From IMG/VR virus record IMGVR_UViG_3300021963_000825, positions 1-20,229 of that record: DNA of 20,229 nt. The stretch is one strand, 5' to 3'. Position 1 is the first letter of the stretch; each line of letters begins with the position of its first letter. Origin of the DNA: a virus. A model generated the notes under the pieces. It ran no database searches. It saw only the letters and a program-made list of their open reading frames with translations, and was not told the origin of the DNA. Position numbers and translations under genes: made by a program. This document shows, one piece after another, positions 8,805 to 14,255 of the stretch.

Positions 8805-9248
8805 TTAGTCCAGCAGTGCGCACTCAGAGGTACGCCGTTTAAGCAAGCCCGGCAAAACTTTGCCGCCGCCTTTAGTCCAGAGCATCAGTTGTTCTTTTGC
8901 GCCTTCCCAATCATTGGCGTTGATTTTCCTCTTTAACGTGGAAGTCTGCAAGCGTCCTGTGCCCAAGTTATAACAAAAATCCACAATGGCATTGCACTTG
9001 CGAACGTCAGTAATCAGGCCGGGGCAGTTACGCAGAACTCCGGGCAGGTACGTATGCTCAAGCTCAATCATCAAAAGCGCCCGTGCCGTGGGTTCATCCA
9101 TTGGCGCGTCTTCCAAAGTCACCTTGCGTTTATCTGCGTAGTAGGTAGATCCATAACCAATCGTGGCTACGCCAGCCGGACAAAGGTAGGGCTTGGCCCG
9201 ATACCCTTCATACCGTCGGCATAGTTCAGCGGCAAGCTCCAAGTTCAT
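8805..9248 (-). CDS. endolysin, GH24 phage lysozyme
   Basis: A 147-residue muramidase that cleaves the beta-1,4 bond between N-acetylmuramic acid and N-acetylglucosamine. The catalytic stretch spans residues 12-33: E14 in RRYEGYR, C23 in YLCPAGV and T29 in VATIGYGS. The E-x8-C-x5-T spacing equals the E-x8-D-x5-T of T4 lysozyme, with Cys in the Asp position. The rest is the usual helical lobe (CNAIVDFCYNLGTGRLQTST, AKEQLMLWTKGGGKVLPGLL, KRRTSECALLD). Length is normal for the family. There is no signal or SAR segment, so it should stay cytoplasmic until the upstream holin opens the membrane. The start is coupled to the holin by ATGA. Confidence 0.93.
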   Translation of the reverse strand: MNLELAAELCRRYEGYRAKPYLCPAGVATIGYGSTYYADKRKVTLEDAPMDEPTARALLMIELEHTYLPGVLRNCPGLITDVRKCNAIVDFCYNLGTGRLQTSTLKRKINANDWEGAKEQLMLWTKGGGKVLPGLLKRRTSECALLD

Positions 9249-9739
9249 AGGCCACGTTGTTTCAGAGTTCTGTCAAGAAACCAATAGTTAATTGTCCCAG
9301 ACAACAGGGCTGAAAAGTCAGGAGACATCATGGTCTTAAATACTTCTACGGCTGGCGCACCGGCAAGCCATGCGTTCCATGCAAACCAAACATGGACAAA
9401 AGACCAGACAAACAATATCCAGTAAGTTACGACTGGACGCACAGATGCAGACAGACTAGCCGCCCAACCACCCGCCGCCTTGACCATTTCGGCTTGTTGA
9501 TTGATTGCAGCGTTGAAGGCATCCATGACACCAACGTCAATAGCAGCTTCTCTTTGAGCGCCAATCTCGGCTAACTTCTGCTGCCCACGGATTTGCTCCA
9601 ACTCGCACTGACGGCTAAACATTGCCATCTCATGCAGGCGCTCGTTCTTCTTGTCAAAGAACTTTAAGACTTCAGGGGCCAGACGGAAGATACCGCCAAA
9701 AACCCCACCCAAAATACCACCACCTAGAACTTCAAACAT
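9245..9739 (-). CDS. holin, 3TM type
   Basis: A 164-residue protein resembling the 3TM holins of gene-transfer agents and podophages. The N-terminus is a Gly-rich hydrophobic helix (VLGGGILGGVFGGIFRL, residues 4-20). It is followed by a long charged helix (APEVLKFFDKKNERLHEMAM to about residue 90). Two strong spans come next: 101-124 (TYWILFVWSFVHVWFAWNAW) and 142-156 (FSALLSGTINYWFL). A basic tail DRTLKQRGL ends it. Holins form membrane lesions at a set time so the lysozyme can reach the wall. AAAGGAA precedes the ATG. It overlaps the previous gene by eight bases and the lysozyme by ATGA. Confidence 0.8.
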   Translation of the reverse strand: MFEVLGGGILGGVFGGIFRLAPEVLKFFDKKNERLHEMAMFSRQCELEQIRGQQKLAEIGAQREAAIDVGVMDAFNAAINQQAEMVKAAGGWAASLSASVRPVVTYWILFVWSFVHVWFAWNAWLAGAPAVEVFKTMMSPDFSALLSGTINYWFLDRTLKQRGL

Positions 9740-10205
9740 CGGATTCCTTTATCGTAAACATCAAGTTCTTGTGCGACGGGTAGTTCACAATCACTTCACC
9801 CTCGGGGCACTTGTATTTAATATGCGCCATCAAAGTAGCGACGCCGGGTGTTACTTGTGAAGTGGTGTCAAGTTTAAACTTGTACCCAAACTTATCCACT
9901 GTGTCGCTGGCTGGCCCAGAAAACGTTGCAATGCTAGGTTTGGCTGGGTGTACGACCAATTCAGAATCCCGCACCTCTAGCTTAAATGACGTGACTTCGC
10001 AGTTATCCCTAATTTTTTGACGGGCCACTACAACCTTAAATTCGCCGTTTGCAGGCGCATCAGATATTTGGAAGTGCTCTGGTGCCCACTTGAGGATGTC
10101 TTTATGGAACACACCAAACTTGTCGGCAAGCGTATAACCCCCGCCGATCATGGCGGTTGAAGCAGTTACTGCGCCAATAATTTTAGTGTAATACTCAAGT
10201 TCCAT
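9732..10205 (-). CDS. membrane-anchored beta protein in the lysis cassette
   Basis: A 157-residue protein. The ATG at 10205 follows the stop of the 30-residue peptide by one base. An in-frame ATG at 10256 would overlap that peptide and is rejected. Residues 8-24 (KIIGAVTASTAMIGGGY) form one hydrophobic N-terminal segment with a charged MELEYYTK before it. The rest is a soluble, probably beta-sandwich domain: EFKVVVARQKIRDNCEV, SFKLEVRDSELVVHP, ATLMAHIKYKCPEGEVIVNY. Two Cys residues might pair if the domain is periplasmic. There is no lipobox. The place beside holin and lysozyme raises a spanin-like possibility, but no coiled coil is seen, so the function remains unknown. Confidence 0.65.
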   Translation of the reverse strand: MELEYYTKIIGAVTASTAMIGGGYTLADKFGVFHKDILKWAPEHFQISDAPANGEFKVVVARQKIRDNCEVTSFKLEVRDSELVVHPAKPSIATFSGPASDTVDKFGYKFKLDTTSQVTPGVATLMAHIKYKCPEGEVIVNYPSHKNLMFTIKESDV

Positions 10206-10206
10206 T

Positions 10207-10299
10207 TCACGACCAAATCCAAACGAGGGTGAATGTTCCCCACACAATAAAGGCAACTATAAAGGCCGCAACGATGAACGCTTCAGCCCATTCCCACAC
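10207..10299 (-). CDS. 30-residue single-span membrane peptide, GTG start
   Basis: A short gene filling the space between the 78-residue gene and the next membrane protein. AGGGA at 10309-10305 lies five bases before GTG 10299. TGA 10209-10207 is one base before ATG 10205. The peptide begins MWEWAEAF, continues with an uninterrupted hydrophobic stretch (IVAAFIVAFIVWG), and ends TFTLVWIWS. Two Glu near the N-terminus and three terminal Trp frame one membrane span. It sits three genes before the lysozyme and two before the holin, so a holin-like, antiholin or other lysis-timing role is likely by context. Without it, about 95 bases would be unused in an otherwise gapless operon. Confidence 0.68.
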   Translation of the reverse strand: MWEWAEAFIVAAFIVAFIVWGTFTLVWIWS

Positions 10300-10301
10300 A
10301 T

Positions 10302-10538
10302 CTATCCCTGCACTGCGTTAATTGTTACCGTGCCAGTATCGTGGTCAATTGCCATAAACCCGTAGCAAGCAATGTTCCAATCAGGCCCCTCGGACGCTTC
10401 ACTCCAAGACGCCACATTTAACTTAACCTCTGCCGCTAAATACTCAATATCGTTTTCAAATACGCGCCACACATGTAGCATAGTCCCGCGATCAGGCTGA
10501 CCACGAGACTTGTTGAAACGAATCAAATACTTGTTCAC
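10302..10538 (-). CDS. small phage protein of unknown function, GTG start
   Basis: A 78-residue protein read from GTG at 10538, which overlaps the TGA of the preceding gene (GTGA), the junction type used throughout this operon. A TTG at 10556 in the same frame is possible but less likely. The protein reads NKYLIRFNKSRGQPDRG, then HVWRVFENDIEYLAAEVKLN, then GPDWNIACYGFMAIDHDTGT. It looks like a compact beta protein, and the RFNKSRGQP and HVWRVFE blocks recall a widespread phage family without known function. It directly precedes the lysis cassette. Confidence 0.65.
   Translation of the reverse strand: MNKYLIRFNKSRGQPDRGTMLHVWRVFENDIEYLAAEVKLNVASWSEASEGPDWNIACYGFMAIDHDTGTVTINAVQG
10305..10309 (-). 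promoter_or_regulatory. Shine-Dalgarno of the 30-residue membrane peptide
   Basis: AGGGA on the minus strand is followed by TAGAT and GTG 10299. It overlaps the end of the preceding gene (stop TAG 10304-10302) and supports the GTG start. Confidence 0.55.
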
Positions 10539-10918
10539 TCTGGAATGGTAGGCCAATAGATGTTAGTCGGAAATTCTGCTTGTAAGCGAATCTCACGCAA
10601 CTCACGGCGGTACGCAACCCACAGAGCTTTTTGCGTTTTGTTCATAGGCACGTCAGGCAACATTGACCAGTCGGATTCGCGCAACAATCTTTTGGCCTTT
10701 TCCCAAGCAAGTTCAGCAGGGGTTGATTGCGCTGGGGCAGGGGGTTCTTCACCCACAACAAACCATCCTTGGTCGTTAAAATCTTCACCAAGCCACGACA
10801 GATCACCAAGCTGGTCTTGAATACCGGCTAGACCAAAAATCGGCCCCCAGTTTTCAGGAAGCTTTTGCGGTTCGTTTAGTACTTCACCGGTCGACAGTTT
10901 TTTCAGTTGCCATAACAT
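10535..10918 (-). CDS. tail assembly chaperone-like protein (Phage_tail_APC type)
   Basis: A 127-residue protein. The C-terminal half carries LLRESDWSMLPDVPM (79-92), then ALWVAYRRELREI (98-110) and FPTNIYWPTIPE (116-127). This is the SDW-x3-PD-x-P...W-x2-YR-x2-LR-x-I...FP...WP signature of the Phage_tail_APC family, found beside fibre genes and thought to aid tail or fibre assembly. The N-terminus (GEVLNEPQKLPENWGPIFGL, SWLGEDFNDQGWFVV) is a small separate domain typical of these proteins. AAGGAG eight bases before the ATG fixes the start despite the 35-base overlap with the upstream gene. A role in folding or attaching the neighbouring adhesin is a reasonable inference. Confidence 0.75.
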   Translation of the reverse strand: MLWQLKKLSTGEVLNEPQKLPENWGPIFGLAGIQDQLGDLSWLGEDFNDQGWFVVGEEPPAPAQSTPAELAWEKAKRLLRESDWSMLPDVPMNKTQKALWVAYRRELREIRLQAEFPTNIYWPTIPE

Positions 10919-11315
10919 TTTCGTTACTCCTTACAGGCGTATTAAGCCCGGATTGATTTTCATTTGATATTTTGGCATGAGACGGGTCGTTTGGGTAGTG
11001 TGCCCATCCAGTACCTGCAAGGAATGGAGCCGCATTTTCTTTCCACTGTCGCCAGCTACCAAAGTCACTTCGTGGCTGGATGTGTATATGGCAACCAATA
11101 TTTGCGGCCAATTGATGGATAAGCTCCACAATTTCGTGCTGCTCCATAGGGCACCATAAAACTTTACCGTCGTTTCCCCTCATCATTATTTCTGTTACGC
11201 CACCAAAGCATGTTCCCACTGTAACTGAACGCGCCCTGTTGAGCACCGCAGCAAAATTTGCTTCTTCTTGTTTTTCGTGAAACTCTTTGATTTTGGTATC
11301 GTGGGATGTTTTCAT
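10884..11315 (-). CDS. phage protein of unknown function
   Basis: A 143-residue protein. The ATG at 11315 overlaps the TGA of the adhesin gene (ATGA), with GGAA just upstream. An in-frame ATG at 11348 is less likely because it would sit inside that gene. A basic, Glu-rich helix (MKTSHDTKIKEFHEKQEEAN) is followed by SVTVGTCFGGVTEIMMRGND, LWCPMEQHEIVELIHQLAAN and GCHIHIQPRSDFGSWRQW. The His/Cys-rich middle looks conserved in style, and I believe related proteins occur near tail genes of other environmental phages. The C-terminus overlaps the next gene by 35 bases and is probably less constrained. No function is recognised. Confidence 0.65.
   Translation of the reverse strand: MKTSHDTKIKEFHEKQEEANFAAVLNRARSVTVGTCFGGVTEIMMRGNDGKVLWCPMEQHEIVELIHQLAANIGCHIHIQPRSDFGSWRQWKENAAPFLAGTGWAHYPNDPSHAKISNENQSGLNTPVRSNENVMATEKTVDR
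10927..10932 (-). promoter_or_regulatory. strong Shine-Dalgarno of the tail-assembly-chaperone-like gene
   Basis: AAGGAG on the minus strand lies eight bases before ATG 10918. It sits within the 3' end of the preceding gene, confirming a real overlap rather than a later start. Confidence 0.6.
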
Positions 11316-12235
11316 TGTGGGTTCCAAGAAATATTTACAAAACCACAAGTGCCAACAGTAACTGGGTAGGAAGATCCGCCTGTTACAGAAACGCCATTAT
11401 ATGTAGCGTTAGTTCCGGGATTAGAATTGCCAGCAGTGCCGGCATTACCAGCAGAACCTGTTAATCCCCTACCGCCAGCACCGCCGGGACCGCCGGGACC
11501 TCCAACGTTAGAGGTGTTAGATGAAGACGCATAACCCCCACCACCCCCGCTTCCACCATTTCCACCGGCGTTAAAAGGGCTGCCCGACGTCGGGTTACCG
11601 GCGTTACCGGGGCTGCCAGCAGATCCGTTATAGTTATAAACATAGCCAAAATAAGGAACGCAACATAGAACAGTGTAATACTGACTAGCACCAGCATTAC
11701 CCGGGCCTCCACCATTACCCCCATTGCCGCCGGTTCCGGGATTTCCTGAGTTTCCGGAAGTTCCAGAGTTTCCATTTCCAGCAGCAAAAGTTTGACCTAT
11801 TGCAGAAGATGTAACCCCTGCTGAACCGCTGCCACCAGCGCCGCCACTTCCACCAGCACCCCCTGAACCGGGATTACCGGCTGAAGGCGAGCCACCTCCA
11901 GTTCCCGCCCCGGGGCCAGAACCTGCACCACCGGTGTTTCCTGCACCTCCGGGGGAATATTGACCGGGACCCGAACCACAGTTAGAACTGTAAGCAGCAT
12001 ACGCAGCAGCAGGGCCCCCGTTTCCGCCTCCGCCTCCACCTCCACCCCCCGCAGTGCCAGCAGTGCCAGCGTTTCCAGCGCTTCCGGCTACACCTGAGCC
12101 GCCCCTGCCTTGAATAGATACGGTGCTAATTCCCGCAGGAGCAGTCCATACCCCCGATGAATTAAATGTTTGTGAACCGCCGGGGACAATAGGTTTACCC
12201 CCGAGCACGCCGATCTTTGATGAGCCAATAGCCAT
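11312..12235 (-). CDS. glycine-rich tail adhesin / fibre-tip protein
   Basis: A 307-residue protein that is mostly glycine. A short beta cap (SQTFNSSGVWTAPAGISTVS, residues 21-40) leads into Gly-rich segments at 44-183 and 205-275. These include Gly-X-Ala runs (GSAGNAGTAGTAG) and Gly-Gly-Pro triplets (GGPGGPGGAGG). A C-terminal strand pair (GSSYPVTVGTCGFVNISW) closes it. The cap and end match the glycine-rich domain of phage fibres, and the Gly runs could pack as polyglycine-II helices as in the S16 gp38 adhesin. A single Tyr/Cys-rich island at 184-203 (YYTVLCCVPYFGYVYNYN) breaks the glycine and could be the receptor-facing tip. AAGGGG precedes the ATG. Confidence 0.72.
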   Translation of the reverse strand: MAIGSSKIGVLGGKPIVPGGSQTFNSSGVWTAPAGISTVSIQGRGGSGVAGSAGNAGTAGTAGGGGGGGGGNGGPAAAYAAYSSNCGSGPGQYSPGGAGNTGGAGSGPGAGTGGGSPSAGNPGSGGAGGSGGAGGSGSAGVTSSAIGQTFAAGNGNSGTSGNSGNPGTGGNGGNGGGPGNAGASQYYTVLCCVPYFGYVYNYNGSAGSPGNAGNPTSGSPFNAGGNGGSGGGGGYASSSNTSNVGGPGGPGGAGGRGLTGSAGNAGTAGNSNPGTNATYNGVSVTGGSSYPVTVGTCGFVNISWNPQ

Positions 12236-12244
12236 AGCGCCCCC

Positions 12245-12841
12245 TTAAGTGTAATGAAACCAGCCAGTTACGATGTACTTGCTGTTGCTACCAAAAACTG
12301 TATTGCCGCGATGTGCGTGCGTGTATGTAGCAGGCCATATAACCATTGTATTTTCTATTGGGCTAATACGGCGCTGTTGATACAAAAATTCTGTTTCCCC
12401 AGCTTCTTGGGGCGTCAGGGTATTTAGGTAAAGCATATACACTAAAACACGGCTAACGTGTTCTCCGTTGCCTTGCTCTGCATGCCATATATGGTAGCCA
12501 CCGCCGGGATTTGTGCGTTGCATTTTCATGTGCGTTCCAGCTATTTGAGCGTCTTTTAGAATTGAAAACTTCTCAATATAGTTGTCGTAACAACGCTGCA
12601 ACCCATCAAAAAACACCTGCGTAGTCCGCATGTTCTCAAACGCAGTCACTGATTGACCGTTAAGATTTAGAAACAACTGCAAGTCATTTTTAAAGTGCTT
12701 TGGTGCTCCTTCGCCACGTTGACGATCGGTACCCGCGCCAGATTCAGTAAGACGTTCAAACTCATTAATAAGATGCTGGCAATACCCTTGAGGGTACACG
12801 TCAGAAAAAACACCGATAAAATCTTTGTAGTCTGCGTTCAT
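12245..12841 (-). CDS. 2-oxoglutarate/Fe(II) oxygenase, third of three (HxE variant)
   Basis: A 198-residue oxygenase with the phage pattern GYHIWHAEQG, RVLVYMLYLNTL, GETEF, WPATYTHAHRGN and SKYIVTGWFHYT. The metal site appears to be H120-A-E122 plus H175 or H177, so Glu replaces the usual Asp. K188 stands where an Arg anchor for 2-oxoglutarate is often found. The first 100 residues are a helical cap, with RGEGAPKHFKNDLQLFLNL at about 42-60. It starts on the ATGA junction with the second oxygenase and ends nine bases before the glycine-rich adhesin gene. That neighbour is a possible substrate, but this is inference only. Confidence 0.8.
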   Translation of the reverse strand: MNADYKDFIGVFSDVYPQGYCQHLINEFERLTESGAGTDRQRGEGAPKHFKNDLQLFLNLNGQSVTAFENMRTTQVFFDGLQRCYDNYIEKFSILKDAQIAGTHMKMQRTNPGGGYHIWHAEQGNGEHVSRVLVYMLYLNTLTPQEAGETEFLYQQRRISPIENTMVIWPATYTHAHRGNTVFGSNSKYIVTGWFHYT

Positions 12842-13422
12842 TTAAAAGCTGGCCCCGAAACCCAAGCAACAAGAGACTGACGGCTCCCCTGCGTAACCGG
12901 CGTTACTTGATGTAACACATAAGATGGGAAAGCGGCAATCAAACCCCGTTGTTTGCGTACATTTACAGGGTTGCCTGTCGTCATAACTTGCAGATTACCG
13001 CCTTCGTATTCCGATGGATCAGTTAACTGCACAACCAAAGAAAGTTTGCGGCTTATCCCGCCACCGTAATCCTGATGCCAGCCGTACATACCGTTTTCAG
13101 ACTGATCGTAGTTTGTAAGTTGTAGCTTTTCACCAAACCCAGTAAGCTCAAACCTAAAATGATCCGCGTTTAGTTGAGAAGCTACATGCGCCAGCTTTTC
13201 GAAGACCCATTTTGTGTTTGGGTTGTTATCCAACCACGATATTTGAGAGCGCCTGACATTTGGGTTAACCCCACCCATACCACCACCAAGCCCTACTACA
13301 GCGTTTTGGTCGGCAGCTTTTGCTTTTTGCTGTAGCCAATTTAGTTCTTCCTCAGAGAAAGCACCTTCCCACCAAGCAAAAGGCTCGATTCGTTTTGCAT
13401 ACGGTGTTAGCAAATACTGCAT
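12838..13422 (-). CDS. 2-oxoglutarate/Fe(II) oxygenase, second of three
   Basis: A 194-residue enzyme with a complete facial triad and 2OG anchor: H116-x-D118 in YGWHQDYG, distal H171 in FPSYVLHQVTPV, and R181 in GSRQSLVAWVSGP. RKLSLVVQLTDPSEYEGGNL is the usual core strand pair of prolyl-4-hydroxylase-like phage oxygenases (2OG-FeII_Oxy_3 type). I chose ATG 13422 because GAGAG lies five bases upstream. The longer frame to 13506 would cover 100 bases of the previous gene. It overlaps that gene by 16 bases and ends in an ATGA junction with the next. Hydroxylation of a protein substrate is the expected chemistry, and the substrate is unknown. Confidence 0.85.
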   Translation of the reverse strand: MQYLLTPYAKRIEPFAWWEGAFSEEELNWLQQKAKAADQNAVVGLGGGMGGVNPNVRRSQISWLDNNPNTKWVFEKLAHVASQLNADHFRFELTGFGEKLQLTNYDQSENGMYGWHQDYGGGISRKLSLVVQLTDPSEYEGGNLQVMTTGNPVNVRKQRGLIAAFPSYVLHQVTPVTQGSRQSLVAWVSGPAFK

Positions 13423-13997
13423 GGACGCTCTCTGTGTGAAATGATGAAGTGTATGGATTTTGTTTCGGCTTGTGAAGTGTTTGGCGTCAATTGATGCTGC
13501 ATCCAAGAGTTAGCAAACAAAAATGTTCCGGGCTTTACATTGTTAAAGTGCACATAGGACGATGCATTTGTGAGTTCCGGCCCATGTACGTAATCCAACT
13601 CAATCATTTGTTTGTTCATGCGTGGGTCATGGTAGACGGGGTACGAGCCGCCTTCTGGCGTTTCCAAAAAGAACCAGCCACAAATTTGACTATTCTTATG
13701 TAGGTGCACGTTTGTACCCGTCATACATTTAACATCCTGCCCCCACAGACCTGACAAATACAACTCGTACTTGTTCATGTCATATCCTTGCTCACGCAAG
13801 ATGGTGTCGCCTGCTAACAACAAATAGTCAACCAAGAATTTTAAATCTGGGTCGTTTGCCATGTGCGCTGTCTGCGCCATAGGACCGCCGTTTTGAGCGG
13901 CGGCGTAATACTTCTGAGCAACCTGAAGAGTGTAGCCAACCCAATCAGGATGCTCTTCGCGATAAACCTTCGCGGGGAAGTATTCAAAAGCTTCCAT
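13407..13997 (-). CDS. 2-oxoglutarate/Fe(II) oxygenase, first of three
   Basis: A 196-residue enzyme of the cupin-fold 2OG-Fe(II) oxygenase superfamily, closest in style to the 2OG-FeII_Oxy_5 group. Marks of that group are the NVHLHKNSQICGWFFLETPE strand pair (H98, H100), the DPR motif at 124-126, and KPGTFLFANSWMQHQLTPN with H168. A Lys/Arg-type 2-oxoglutarate anchor should lie near K180. Such enzymes couple decarboxylation of 2-oxoglutarate with hydroxylation of a protein or small molecule. The target here is unknown. The start overlaps the previous stop and lacks a clear Shine-Dalgarno, so it is probably translationally coupled. It is the first of three adjacent oxygenases from different subfamilies. 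Confidence 0.78.
   Translation of the reverse strand: MEAFEYFPAKVYREEHPDWVGYTLQVAQKYYAAAQNGGPMAQTAHMANDPDLKFLVDYLLLAGDTILREQGYDMNKYELYLSGLWGQDVKCMTGTNVHLHKNSQICGWFFLETPEGGSYPVYHDPRMNKQMIELDYVHGPELTNASSYVHFNNVKPGTFLFANSWMQHQLTPNTSQAETKSIHFIISHRERPCSIC
13423..13433 (-). promoter_or_regulatory. Shine-Dalgarno deciding the second oxygenase start
   Basis: The minus strand reads AGAGAG followed by CGTCC and ATG at 13422. The site lies inside the end of the preceding oxygenase gene and favours the internal Met over the upstream in-frame start. Confidence 0.5.
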
Positions 13998-14242
13998 TAA
14001 GCATTAGTTGCGGCTACTAGCGCGTTGGCAAAAGCAGCAATATCAGCAGGTGTAATTTCGCGCTCATCAGCAGGTTTGCTACGAGCATTTTCAACCAATG
14101 TCTGCTGAGCCAAACGCGTAGCGTCCAGCTTCTGTTGTGCAGCCATGATCGTCATTTGGTTAGCGTGACGTGCATTTTCTACAGCCACCTGCACAGCCAC
14201 TTGCATGTCTACTTGTGCTTGTTGTTCAGTTGTTAAAGCCAT
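13997..14242 (-). CDS. small helical phage protein
   Basis: An 81-residue protein, almost all helix-forming: TEQQAQVDMQVAVQVAVENA, RHANQMTIMAAQQKLDATRL, then LVENARSKPADEREITPADI and AAFANALVAATNA. A coiled coil over residues 5-50 is likely. AGGAG lies before the ATG. The stop TAA overlaps the next ATG (TAATG). Its position between a fibre gene and the oxygenases suggests a fibre-assembly helper or small oligomeric virion protein, but no function can be assigned. Confidence 0.62.
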   Translation of the reverse strand: MALTTEQQAQVDMQVAVQVAVENARHANQMTIMAAQQKLDATRLAQQTLVENARSKPADEREITPADIAAFANALVAATNA

Positions 14243-14255
14243 GTTGTGCTCCTAA

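Noticed and set aside
9732-10256. Longer start at 10256 for the membrane-anchored beta protein
   Set aside because: It would overlap the 30-residue peptide and adds a non-membrane leader before a good N-terminal span. ATG 10205 follows the peptide stop by one base.
10931-11131. 66-residue frame overlapping the 143-residue gene
   Set aside because: The main frame has the ATGA junction and the more protein-like His/Cys pattern. The frame's stop position is kept only as a possible sign of an old indel.
11461-12045. Alternative minus-strand frames within the glycine-rich adhesin gene
   Set aside because: They are frame-shifted readings of GGx codons giving Val/Leu/Pro-rich text, with no start signals.
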